Positions 23,022 through 30,535 of a stretch of DNA of 38,152 nucleotides are shown here, in pieces. The notes below the pieces were generated by a model. It saw only the letters and a list, made by a program, of their open reading frames with translations. It searched no databases and had not been told where the DNA came from. The translations under genes and the position numbers were made by a program. The stretch's first letter is position 1; every line of letters begins with the position of its first letter. The DNA is from Bacteroidales bacterium (GTDB lineage: Bacteria; Bacteroidota; Bacteroidia; Bacteroidales; Muribaculaceae), in contig QAMW01000026.1 of assembly GCA_003150235.1 (NCBI GenBank), forward strand, positions 1-38,152, given 5' to 3'.

Positions 23022-24104
23022 ATGATTGATATACATCGCTATTGCGTAATTATGTGCGGAGGTATAGGCAGCCGTTTCTGGCCGTACAGCCGCTCCGAAC
23101 GTCCTAAACAGTTTATTGACTTCTTCGGCACAGGAAGGTCACTTCTTCAGATGAGCTATGACCGTATATTGCCTATAGTCCCGAAAGAAAATATCATAAT
23201 CGTAACCAACGACCAGTATGCCCCCCTTGTAAAAGAGCAGCTTCCGGAGCTTGACGAGTCGCAGATACTTCTCGAACCGGCGCGCCGCAACACCGCTCCC
23301 TGCATCGCGTGGGCGGCATATCACATTATGGCACGTGACCCGGAGGCATCCATGATTGTCACTCCGAGCGACCACCTCATCACCCGCGAAAACGAATTTA
23401 TAAAAGCTATCGAGCAGGGATTTGAATTTGTCGAGACCCACGATGCACTCCTCACCCTCGGCATCAAACCCACTCGTCCCGAAACCGGCTACGGATATAT
23501 CCAGATCGGCAAGCCGGTGAGTGGTGACATATTGAAAGTCAAGACATTCACAGAGAAGCCCGACCTCGACCTTGCAAAGGTATTTGTCGAGAGCGGCGAA
23601 TTTTTCTGGAACTCCGGCATATTCCTCTGGAGTGCCAAGTCGATACTTAACGCCCTTCACGAATACGCTCCCGATCTCACCAATACATTTGACCGCGGTG
23701 CCGATGCGTTCGGCACTCCGGCTGAAAAAGATTTCATCCTCAAAGAGTTTCCCGGGTGCGTAAGTATCTCAATCGACTACGCCGTGATGGAGCGTGCCAC
23801 CAACGTGTATGTAGAATGTGTGAGCTTCGGGTGGAACGACCTCGGCACATGGAGCGCACTTTACGACAACTCGCCTAAAAACCGCGAGGCTAACGTAACA
23901 CAAAACTGCCGCGTACTCGCCTACAACTCCACCGGCAACATCTTTGCCGTGCAAGGCGACAAACTTATCGTGGCAAACGGACTGAAAGACTACATCATAG
24001 CCGATGCCGGCGATGTGCTGCTGATATGCCCCAAGGCTGATGAGCAGACCATCAAGCAATATGTTAACGATGTAAAACTTGCCTATGGCGACAAGTTCCT
24101 CTAA
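23022..24104 (+). CDS. manC: Mannose-1-phosphate guanylyltransferase
   Basis: Makes GDP-mannose from mannose 1-phosphate and GTP, the donor for fucose, mannose and related sugars in capsule, O-antigen and glycoprotein synthesis. The 360-residue protein has the nucleotidyltransferase signature CGGIGSRFWPYSRSERPKQF (12-31), RNTAPCIAWAA, MIVTPSDHLI, FTEKPD and WNSGIFLWSA. It ends with the left-handed beta-helix region and lacks the C-terminal phosphomannose isomerase domain of the fused ManC/AlgA type. The next gene's start overlaps its end by 20 bp. Confidence 0.93.
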   Translation: MIDIHRYCVIMCGGIGSRFWPYSRSERPKQFIDFFGTGRSLLQMSYDRILPIVPKENIIIVTNDQYAPLVKEQLPELDESQILLEPARRNTAPCIAWAAYHIMARDPEASMIVTPSDHLITRENEFIKAIEQGFEFVETHDALLTLGIKPTRPETGYGYIQIGKPVSGDILKVKTFTEKPDLDLAKVFVESGEFFWNSGIFLWSAKSILNALHEYAPDLTNTFDRGADAFGTPAEKDFILKEFPGCVSISIDYAVMERATNVYVECVSFGWNDLGTWSALYDNSPKNREANVTQNCRVLAYNSTGNIFAVQGDKLIVANGLKDYIIADAGDVLLICPKADEQTIKQYVNDVKLAYGDKFL

Positions 24105-24543
24105 TCCGAGAGTGCCCGTGCCGGAATTTCCCTTCCGGCACGAGGTGCCCTTGCAGATACGCTTCAACGACATCGACCTGCTCGGTCACCTCAATAATGC
24201 GGTATATATCCAGTTTTTCGACCTCGGCAAGAGCCGCTATTTTCAGGATGTGATGCCTGAAGGTGTCGACTGGCGACATATCAACATAGTTGTCGCCAAC
24301 ATAAACTGCGACTTCTTCGCGCCCACATATATCACCGAACCGATTGCCGTACTCACCACTATCACTCACATGGGAGAAAAGAGCTTCGCACTCGAACAGC
24401 GCATTGTCAACAGCGACAACGGCGAGGTGAAATGCATCGCCAAGACCATAATGGTAGGCTTCGACATGACTACCGGAAAGTCGGCGCCCATCGATCCCAA
24501 ATGGGTGGAAGCCCTTGAGAGACACGAACAACGGAAGCTCTGA
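24085..24543 (+). CDS. Acyl-CoA thioesterase, 4HBT hot-dog family
   Basis: A 152-residue hot-dog-fold protein with the 4-hydroxybenzoyl-CoA thioesterase signature RFNDIDLLGHLNNAVYIQFFD (about 26-46), in which the second Asp is the catalytic position, followed by VANINCDFFAPTY and ITHMGEKSFALEQRI. It probably hydrolyses acyl-CoA or acyl-carrier thioesters in the cytoplasm; the chain is not predictable. ATG 24085 is preferred over the TTG six bases earlier. It overlaps manC by 20 bp and is 8 nt before the HAD gene, hence cotranscribed. Confidence 0.88.
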   Translation: MATSSSNPRVPVPEFPFRHEVPLQIRFNDIDLLGHLNNAVYIQFFDLGKSRYFQDVMPEGVDWRHINIVVANINCDFFAPTYITEPIAVLTTITHMGEKSFALEQRIVNSDNGEVKCIAKTIMVGFDMTTGKSAPIDPKWVEALERHEQRKL

Positions 24544-24551
24544 CGCCACGG

Positions 24552-25391
24552 ATGAAAACCCTATATGTCAGCGATCTCGACGGCACATTGCTAACCCCAG
24601 ACAGCCGGGTAAGCGCGCGTTCGGCGGAGATATTGTCACGTCTCTCCGCGCAGGGAGCGCTTATCACCGTCGCCACGGCACGTACCCCGGCAACAGTCGA
24701 GCCGTTGCTTGCCGATGTAAATTCGACGCTCCGCGCCATAGTGATGACCGGTGCATCGCTATGGGACAGAAAAGAGAAGCGCTATGTCGACACGCGCTTT
24801 ATCGATGCCGATACCTCCCGCATCGTGCGCGAGACCGCCTCCCGTTACGGGGTAGATCCGTTCACCTACACGCTTGGCGACAATGGAATCCTGGAGATAT
24901 ACCGAAATGGAGTAATTGCTCCCTGTGACCGCAAATTTATCGACGAGCGGTCCAATCTGCCGCTTAAACATTTCCATATCGACACACCGCAAGGTGATGA
25001 CTATGCCCTGCCGCGTACAGTGCTCTTTTTCGCCATGGGAAACCCCCACAGGATATTTCCCCTCGCCGATGAGCTGCGCGCCACCACCCAATGCTCGGTA
25101 AGCAGTTATATCGACATATTCGGCGATGACACTGCGGTACTGGAGGTACTTGCACCCGGACTCAGCAAAGCCGACTCCGTAAAGAAAATCGCCCGGCAAT
25201 ACGAAGCTGACCGCATAGTAGCTTTCGGCGACAACCTCAACGATCTTTCGATGATGAAGATAGCCGATGTCGCCGTTGCTGTCGGCAATGCCCGCGACGA
25301 GGTGAAAGAGGTAGCCGACACGATAATCGGCACAAACACGGAAGATTCCGTGGCGCGTTTCATAGCGGATGATTTCAACGCCATGCAATAA
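24552..25391 (+). CDS. HAD-superfamily phosphatase, Cof/YidA type
   Basis: A 279-residue cytoplasmic phosphatase of the HAD IIB class. Motif I is VSDLDGTLL (7-15) with the nucleophile Asp8 and acid Asp10; motif II is the Thr in TVATAR; motif III is Lys in GLSKADSVKKI; motif IV is GDNLNDLSMMK. The cap domain (about 85-190) is inserted between motifs II and III as in Cof proteins. Substrates of this class are sugar phosphates, flavin or nucleotide phosphates. It lies in the manC transcript group. Confidence 0.92.
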   Translation: MKTLYVSDLDGTLLTPDSRVSARSAEILSRLSAQGALITVATARTPATVEPLLADVNSTLRAIVMTGASLWDRKEKRYVDTRFIDADTSRIVRETASRYGVDPFTYTLGDNGILEIYRNGVIAPCDRKFIDERSNLPLKHFHIDTPQGDDYALPRTVLFFAMGNPHRIFPLADELRATTQCSVSSYIDIFGDDTAVLEVLAPGLSKADSVKKIARQYEADRIVAFGDNLNDLSMMKIADVAVAVGNARDEVKEVADTIIGTNTEDSVARFIADDFNAMQ

Positions 25392-25414
25392 TAGGCTTCA
25401 GCATCGCGTTAATC

Positions 25415-26638
25415 ATGAGTATGGCAAACATTTACGACACCCGGCGCTATGGGACGATGGCTTTTCTTGTCATCGCCATCGCTTTGGTATCGGTGTTTCT
25501 TTACATCTCCAACCGCATAGTCCGTGACCTTGCCTCACAGGAGCATGAACGAATGGAAATATGGGCAGACGCCACAAAGGCAATCATAACGATGTCGGAT
25601 GACGATGCCGAAGGCGGTTCGCCCGGCAACCTCGACTTCCTGCTGCGCATAATCGAGGGCAACCGTACAATCCCCGTACTGCTCACCGACGACGAAGGCA
25701 CAATATTGATGCACCGAAATTTCGAGCTTCCGGAGCCTATAGACTCGCTCAATCCTCTATTCATATCGGACCGCAACGCCGAATATCTTGAAAAGAAGCT
25801 TGCCCGCCTCCGTAACACATCAAATGTAATCCACATAGTCATAGCACCCGGTGACTCGCAGCATCTCTACTACGAGGACAGCCGCCTTCTGCGCCTGCTC
25901 AACTACTACCCCTACATCCAGATTCTTACGATGCTCATATTTGTCACCGTGGTCTACTACGCCCTGATATCTACAAAGAAAGCGGAACAGAATAAGGTGT
26001 GGGTAGGACTTTCAAAAGAGACCGCCCATCAGCTCGGCACCCCCATATCATCACTGATGGCATGGATGGAACTTCTTGAATCGCTCGGCGTCGACAGCGA
26101 CACCGTAACCGAGATGAACAAGGATGTACAACGCCTGTCGACAATAGCGTCGCGCTTCGGCAAAATCGGGTCTAAACCTCAGATGGAGTGTACCGATGTC
26201 AATCGTCTTGTAGAAAAAGCTGCCGGTTATATGTCATCACGCATCTCAAAGCGTATAAAAGTGACTGTTGTGACTGCAGGAGAGCCACTCCCCGTCAATC
26301 TTAGCGACTCCCTCTTCGAATGGGTTATGGAAAACCTCATCAAAAACGCCGTCGATGCCATGGATGCCGACGGGTCAATCACCATCACCCTGCATAAAGA
26401 ACGCGACTGCGCCTGCATCGAGGTGACCGACACCGGCAAGGGACTCCCCAGAAAGCGTTTCAAGACCATCTTCAATCCCGGCTACACGACTAAAAAACGC
26501 GGATGGGGTCTCGGACTTACGCTTGCCAAACGCATCATCGAGCAATATCACAGCGGCAAAATATATGTTGCCTCGTCAGAAATCGGCATCGGCACCACAT
26601 TCCGCATCGAGCTTCCACTTTGCGATAAAAAAGCCTGA
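25415..26638 (+). CDS. Membrane sensor histidine kinase, orphan
   Basis: A 407-residue kinase. Transmembrane helices at about 14-32 and 168-186 enclose a periplasmic sensor domain (33-167) of unknown type. The cytoplasmic part has the H box KETAHQLGTPISSL with phosphoacceptor His205, the N box ENLIKNAVDAM, the G1 box DTGKGL, and RGWGLGLTLAK for ATP binding. The short dimerisation region and HQLGTP form match a Bacteroidota kinase group. There is no response regulator next to it, so its partner is elsewhere. An alternative ATG is at 25421. It lies 23 nt after the HAD gene with no clear promoter of its own. Confidence 0.93.
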   Translation: MSMANIYDTRRYGTMAFLVIAIALVSVFLYISNRIVRDLASQEHERMEIWADATKAIITMSDDDAEGGSPGNLDFLLRIIEGNRTIPVLLTDDEGTILMHRNFELPEPIDSLNPLFISDRNAEYLEKKLARLRNTSNVIHIVIAPGDSQHLYYEDSRLLRLLNYYPYIQILTMLIFVTVVYYALISTKKAEQNKVWVGLSKETAHQLGTPISSLMAWMELLESLGVDSDTVTEMNKDVQRLSTIASRFGKIGSKPQMECTDVNRLVEKAAGYMSSRISKRIKVTVVTAGEPLPVNLSDSLFEWVMENLIKNAVDAMDADGSITITLHKERDCACIEVTDTGKGLPRKRFKTIFNPGYTTKKRGWGLGLTLAKRIIEQYHSGKIYVASSEIGIGTTFRIELPLCDKKA

Positions 26639-26680
26639 TAAATTAACCTTCTGCCAATTACTTTGTAGAATATTTTTTTG

Positions 26681-26688
26681 TACTTTTG
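26681..26688 (+). promoter_or_regulatory. -7 box before the secreted protein gene
   Basis: TACTTTTG fits TAnnTTTG and lies 36 nt before the ATG at 26725. The nearest TTTG (26662-26665) is only 15 bp upstream, so the -33 element is unclear. Confidence 0.5.
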
Positions 26689-26724
26689 CGACTGTGACAC
26701 ATTATTTTTAACATCACATTGCGT

Positions 26725-28305
26725 ATGAAAAAATTCTACTCCCTGTTTCTTGCGGCATTGCTTGCCTGCTTATCGGCTACCGCCACTGGCAATATAGTAT
26801 CGACACTATCATTCACCACTCCCGGCAAAGACGCTCACGCGCCGAAAGCCCCTGTTGTTTCGCGAGCTGATGACGATGATACTTCATGGACACAATGGCT
26901 TGACATGGGTACGGTAAATGTGACCTATTGCGGAGCAATATACCAGAACATAAATCCGGAACTCCCGATACTGATGCGCGCATCTACCGCCGACGCCAAC
27001 CACGTGCAGTACCGTATCGACGGCTATCTGCTTTCCAATATAAATTCAGCGTCGTCTCGCCCGCTCGTAATCGACATTATCGACGGCAGGCTCTACGTAT
27101 ATCCCCAGGAACTCCCTAAGCTGAAAGTCAGCAATGCCGACGGGACACCATTTGAAGGGAAACTGTATGTCACCGATGCATCAACTTACCTCGACATGGT
27201 CGGATTAAGGGATTTTTATGAATTTGACACCGAAAAACTCAATTTTGACCTCTGGCTCACTTATTACGACGACCAAGGAAATACTCTTGGTGACGGAGAA
27301 CACATAATAGAATATGTCAAGTTCAATCTGCCCGCCTGGATAAAACCCCCTGTGATATTCACCGTGGGAGGCAACACCGACACAGCTACCATCCCCGTTG
27401 AAATCGGCGAGGCTGTAGACCATTACGACTATGCTATCGTGAAAGGTGGCGGATATGATGCCGACGACCGCTTCCTCGGACAGCGTGTAGCCGACAAAGA
27501 TGAAACGCTCGATATCAAGACAAGCGCACCCGTAAATCCGGAAGTAAAATTCACCGAGGGAGAGGGAAGGTACACCATCGGATTCACCACCTACGATGCC
27601 GACGGAAATGCACTCCACATGTCGACCGGAGTGATATACTACATGCCGGAAGATGCCGCCAACTGGCAGTCAATCGGCAAGCGCAAAATCACCGACGGCT
27701 TCCTCCCCGATGTGTACGGACATGAACCGATACCCTACGAAGTGGAGGTCGAGAAGAGTCTTGTCACCGAAGGGCTGTACCGCGTAGTCAATATGTACGG
27801 TGACACCCATCCTTACGCCGCTGAAATATGGGAACACACCCTTGACTTCCCCGTCTACACCTATTTCCATTGCGAAGACCCCGAGGCTTGTTACATATCA
27901 GAGACTTCCACCGGAACAATATTCGACGCAAGCGGTGAGGTGACGATAAGTTCCGTGCCCGAAGCATACTTCGTAAGACACGGATATGACATGGAAGCCG
28001 CCCGCAAACTCTATCCCGACGGATTCGGCAAACTCACCGGAGGCACATACACTTTCCCCTCAGGCTCGCTAATCGCCTCCGCGTTTGTACTCCTTGAAGC
28101 AAACTACGGCTGGCTTGAGGTCGGGAAAGGCAATCCTCTGACCCTTCAGATTGACCCCGAGGCATCAATCGACACCGTGCAGGAAGAAATTTCCGACGAA
28201 ATGCCGGAATATTTCAACCTTCAGGGCATGAAAATCGTTAATCCCGAGACCGGAAACATTTACATTATACGCAAAGGCGGTATATGTAAGAAAGTCATCA
28301 AATAA
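26725..28305 (+). CDS. Secreted protein with Bacteroidota C-terminal tail motif
   Basis: Function not recognised. 526 residues from ATG 26725, where a signal peptide follows (FYSLFLAALLACLSATATG). The body is rich in Asp, Tyr and beta strands and looks like repeated beta-sandwich domains, with no catalytic motif. The last 35 residues (PEYFNLQGMKIVNPETGNIY then IIRKGGICKKVIK) carry the pattern (Y/F)NLQG.....P..G.YI...G...K, common at the C termini of secreted proteins in gut Bacteroidales and reminiscent of a short type IX secretion sorting tail. Whether it is secreted that way is unproven. The sirtuin gene follows after 12 nt. Confidence 0.72.
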   Translation: MKKFYSLFLAALLACLSATATGNIVSTLSFTTPGKDAHAPKAPVVSRADDDDTSWTQWLDMGTVNVTYCGAIYQNINPELPILMRASTADANHVQYRIDGYLLSNINSASSRPLVIDIIDGRLYVYPQELPKLKVSNADGTPFEGKLYVTDASTYLDMVGLRDFYEFDTEKLNFDLWLTYYDDQGNTLGDGEHIIEYVKFNLPAWIKPPVIFTVGGNTDTATIPVEIGEAVDHYDYAIVKGGGYDADDRFLGQRVADKDETLDIKTSAPVNPEVKFTEGEGRYTIGFTTYDADGNALHMSTGVIYYMPEDAANWQSIGKRKITDGFLPDVYGHEPIPYEVEVEKSLVTEGLYRVVNMYGDTHPYAAEIWEHTLDFPVYTYFHCEDPEACYISETSTGTIFDASGEVTISSVPEAYFVRHGYDMEAARKLYPDGFGKLTGGTYTFPSGSLIASAFVLLEANYGWLEVGKGNPLTLQIDPEASIDTVQEEISDEMPEYFNLQGMKIVNPETGNIYIIRKGGICKKVIK

Positions 28306-28317
28306 AAACCATTGACA

Positions 28318-29007
28318 ATGAAGAAAAAACTCGTCATATCCACAGGTGCCGGAATGAGTGCCGAAAGCGGCATATCTACATTCCGCGACAGCGGCGGTCT
28401 ATGGGAGCAATACCCGGTGATGGATGTCGCCAGCGCCGACGGCTTTGCCCGTAACCCGCAGCTGGTACATGAATTTTACAACGCCCGACGCAAGGACTTG
28501 CTGAAAGCGCAGCCCAACGCCGGGCATCTCGGACTGGTAAAACTGGAAGAGATGTTTGACACCTACATCATCACCCAGAATGTCGACGACCTCCATGAAC
28601 GCGCCGGCAGCCGTAATGTGCTGCATCTCCACGGGGAGCTGATGAAGGTACGCGCAATTGATGACGAGACCAAGGTATATCAGCTCCGACCGGAAGCATT
28701 GGAGACTACTCCCGACACCATAATCGACGGTCACCGCGTACGCCCCCATATTGTATTTTTCCAGGAAGCTGTGCCGAATATCGAGCCTGCGATTGACCTT
28801 GTACAGGAGGCTGATATATTTGTAGTTATCGGCACATCACTTAACGTATATCCGGCTGCAGGACTGCTTCATTATGTACGCAAAGGAGTGCCCGTATATT
28901 ATATCGACCCCAATCCTGCAAGTGTATCCGCCGGAGTGACCGTACTGAAAATGGGAGCCTCGAAAGGTGTCAAAAAGCTGTCGGAACTGCTCAAGCCGTT
29001 AGCATAA
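28318..29007 (+). CDS. cobB: NAD-dependent deacylase, sirtuin without zinc cysteines
   Basis: A 229-residue sirtuin that would remove acetyl or acyl groups from lysine using NAD. Motifs are STGAGMSAESGISTFR (NAD binding), FYNARRKDL with the Tyr and Arg typical of class III desuccinylases, TQNVDDLHERAG, the catalytic His in LHLHGEL, GTSLNVYPAAGL and the C-terminal IDPNPA. The zinc ribbon of E. coli CobB (two CxxC pairs) is absent: the segment between HGEL and RPHIVFFQE has no cysteine, nor does the rest of the protein. ATG 28318 is preferred to the TTG at 28312. A strong terminator follows. Confidence 0.9.
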   Translation: MKKKLVISTGAGMSAESGISTFRDSGGLWEQYPVMDVASADGFARNPQLVHEFYNARRKDLLKAQPNAGHLGLVKLEEMFDTYIITQNVDDLHERAGSRNVLHLHGELMKVRAIDDETKVYQLRPEALETTPDTIIDGHRVRPHIVFFQEAVPNIEPAIDLVQEADIFVVIGTSLNVYPAAGLLHYVRKGVPVYYIDPNPASVSAGVTVLKMGASKGVKKLSELLKPLA

Positions 29008-29038
29008 ATTTGCATTTGTAAATAAATCGATAATATGA

Positions 29039-29067
29039 GACCCCGGGCAATTTTTCTGTCCGGGGTC
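29039..29067 (+). terminator. Intrinsic terminator after cobB
   Basis: GACCCCGGGCA (29039-29049) pairs with TGTCCGGGGTC (29057-29067) with one G-U pair, an 11-bp stem and a 7-nt loop, followed by CTTTAT. It separates the sirtuin transcript from the dcw cluster. Confidence 0.8.
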
Positions 29068-29163
29068 CTTTATCGGTTATGCACTTGACTTTTATTGACA
29101 CACTGTTGATAATTTATTGTAAAAAAAATAAAATTTGAGGATGTAAATTATAGGGATTTTTCA

Positions 29164-29171
29164 TAACTTTA
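29164..29171 (+). promoter_or_regulatory. Probable -7 box of the dcw cluster
   Basis: TAACTTTA, one base off the consensus, lies 32 nt before rsmH in AT-rich DNA. A TTTG occurs at 29134-29137, 26 bp upstream, too far for a good -33 match. Since a terminator lies upstream, a promoter is needed here and this is the best candidate. Confidence 0.45.
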
Positions 29172-29203
29172 CAACCTAATTTTCCCGTAAAATATCTACG
29201 AAT

Positions 29204-30115
29204 ATGTCGCCCGATGTCTATCACATACCCGCTCTTCTGAAAGAGACCATCCAAGGACTTGATATAAAGCCTGATGGCATTTATGTCGATGTCACTTTCG
29301 GTGGTGGTGGACATTCCCGCGCAATCGTAGATGAGCTTTCCACAGAAGGACACCTCTATGGATTTGACCAGGATGCCGACGCGCGGCAGAACGCGATAGA
29401 CGACTCACGATTTACATTTGTATATAGCAACTTCAAGTTTCTGCGTAACTTCCTGCGTTACTACAATGTAGACGGCGTTGACGGCATACTTGCCGACCTC
29501 GGGGTGTCATTTCACCACTTCGATGACCCGGAACGCGGCTTTTCCTTCCGCTGGGAAGGACCACTTGACATGCGCATGAACCGCAACGCCGCGCGCTCGG
29601 CAGCTTGGTATGTCAACAACTGGAGTGAAGAGCAGCTTGCCGACGCATTTTATCTCTACGGAGAACTCAAAAACGCCCGTCGCTTCGCCACCGCGATTGT
29701 AAAAGCGCGCAACGAGGCTCCGATAGAAACCGTCGAGGCGCTTCTTGCCGCTGTCAATCCGCTCATAAATCCGAAAAAAGAGAAAAAAGAACTCGCACAG
29801 GTATTTCAGGCACTGCGCATAGTGGTCAACGGCGAAATCGAAGCTCTCAGCGCCTTTCTCCAACAGTCGCTCAAAGTGCTCAAGCCCGGCGGTCGACTCG
29901 TGATAATAACCTATCACTCCCTTGAGGACCGTCTCGTGAAAAATTTCATGCGCGCCGGCAATCTTGAGGGAAAGGTAGAGCAGGATTTCTACGGCAGGCG
30001 CATGTCGCCGCTCAAGCTGCTCACATCGAAACCTATCGTCGCATCGGAAGAGGAGGTCGAACGCAACCCGAGAGCAAGAAGCGCCAAGCTGCGCATAGCG
30101 GAGAAAATCTCGTAA
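29204..30115 (+). CDS. rsmH: 16S rRNA m4C1402 methyltransferase RsmH
   Basis: RsmH (MraW) methylates N4 of C1402 in 16S rRNA using S-adenosylmethionine. The 303-residue protein has the family start YHIPALLKETIQGL, the cofactor loop DVTFGGGGHSRAIV, GILADLGVSFHHFDDPERGFSF, PLDMRMN, the helical insert domain (about 110-220), QALRIVVNGEIEAL, and the C-terminal IITYHSLEDRLVKNFMR. It is the first gene of the division and cell-wall cluster; mraZ, which usually precedes it, is not found between it and the upstream terminator. Confidence 0.97.
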   Translation: MSPDVYHIPALLKETIQGLDIKPDGIYVDVTFGGGGHSRAIVDELSTEGHLYGFDQDADARQNAIDDSRFTFVYSNFKFLRNFLRYYNVDGVDGILADLGVSFHHFDDPERGFSFRWEGPLDMRMNRNAARSAAWYVNNWSEEQLADAFYLYGELKNARRFATAIVKARNEAPIETVEALLAAVNPLINPKKEKKELAQVFQALRIVVNGEIEALSAFLQQSLKVLKPGGRLVIITYHSLEDRLVKNFMRAGNLEGKVEQDFYGRRMSPLKLLTSKPIVASEEEVERNPRARSAKLRIAEKIS

Positions 30116-30178
30116 CCCAGACATAAACCGACATAAACAATAATTCATCACCACCCACACAGCGACAAACAACACGCA

Positions 30179-30535
30179 ATGGCACAACCTGCAAAAAAGA
30201 AAAAATCTGACGACAACATACTGAAGAAAGTAATCTTCGGGCGCATACTCTCGCTCGATTTCTTCAAAAGGCATTGGGTATCCGTGTTTGTCGTGATGGT
30301 GGCGATACTTATCTACATCACCAACCGCTACCAGTGTCTTACCCGCATGGAGGATATCAGAAAGCTCGAACAGGAGCTGGAGATTGTCGAAACCGAGCGC
30401 ATACGCGAGCGGAGCACCTACATGAGCCGCATACGCGAGTCGTCGATGCAGGAAATGGTAGACACGATGCATCTTAATCTTAAAATCCAAGACCAGCCCC
30501 CCTACAAGCTGACTAAAAACGAATCATCGCAATGA
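30179..30535 (+). CDS. ftsL: FtsL-like cell division protein
   Basis: A 118-residue bitopic membrane protein: a basic cytoplasmic N terminus (1-32), one transmembrane helix (about 34-50, WVSVFVVMVAILIYI), then a periplasmic coiled-coil (about 52-100) and short tail. Sequence similarity to E. coli FtsL is too low to recognise, but size, topology, and position between rsmH and ftsI identify it as the Bacteroidota FtsL-like protein, which bridges the divisome core with DivIC/FtsB. Its stop overlaps ftsI in ATGA. Confidence 0.85.
   Translation: MAQPAKKKKSDDNILKKVIFGRILSLDFFKRHWVSVFVVMVAILIYITNRYQCLTRMEDIRKLEQELEIVETERIRERSTYMSRIRESSMQEMVDTMHLNLKIQDQPPYKLTKNESSQ

Noticed and set aside
29507..30490. 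A 327-codon minus-strand frame over rsmH and ftsL
   Set aside because: Antisense to two conserved genes with clear motifs; it has no family resemblance and no promoter.
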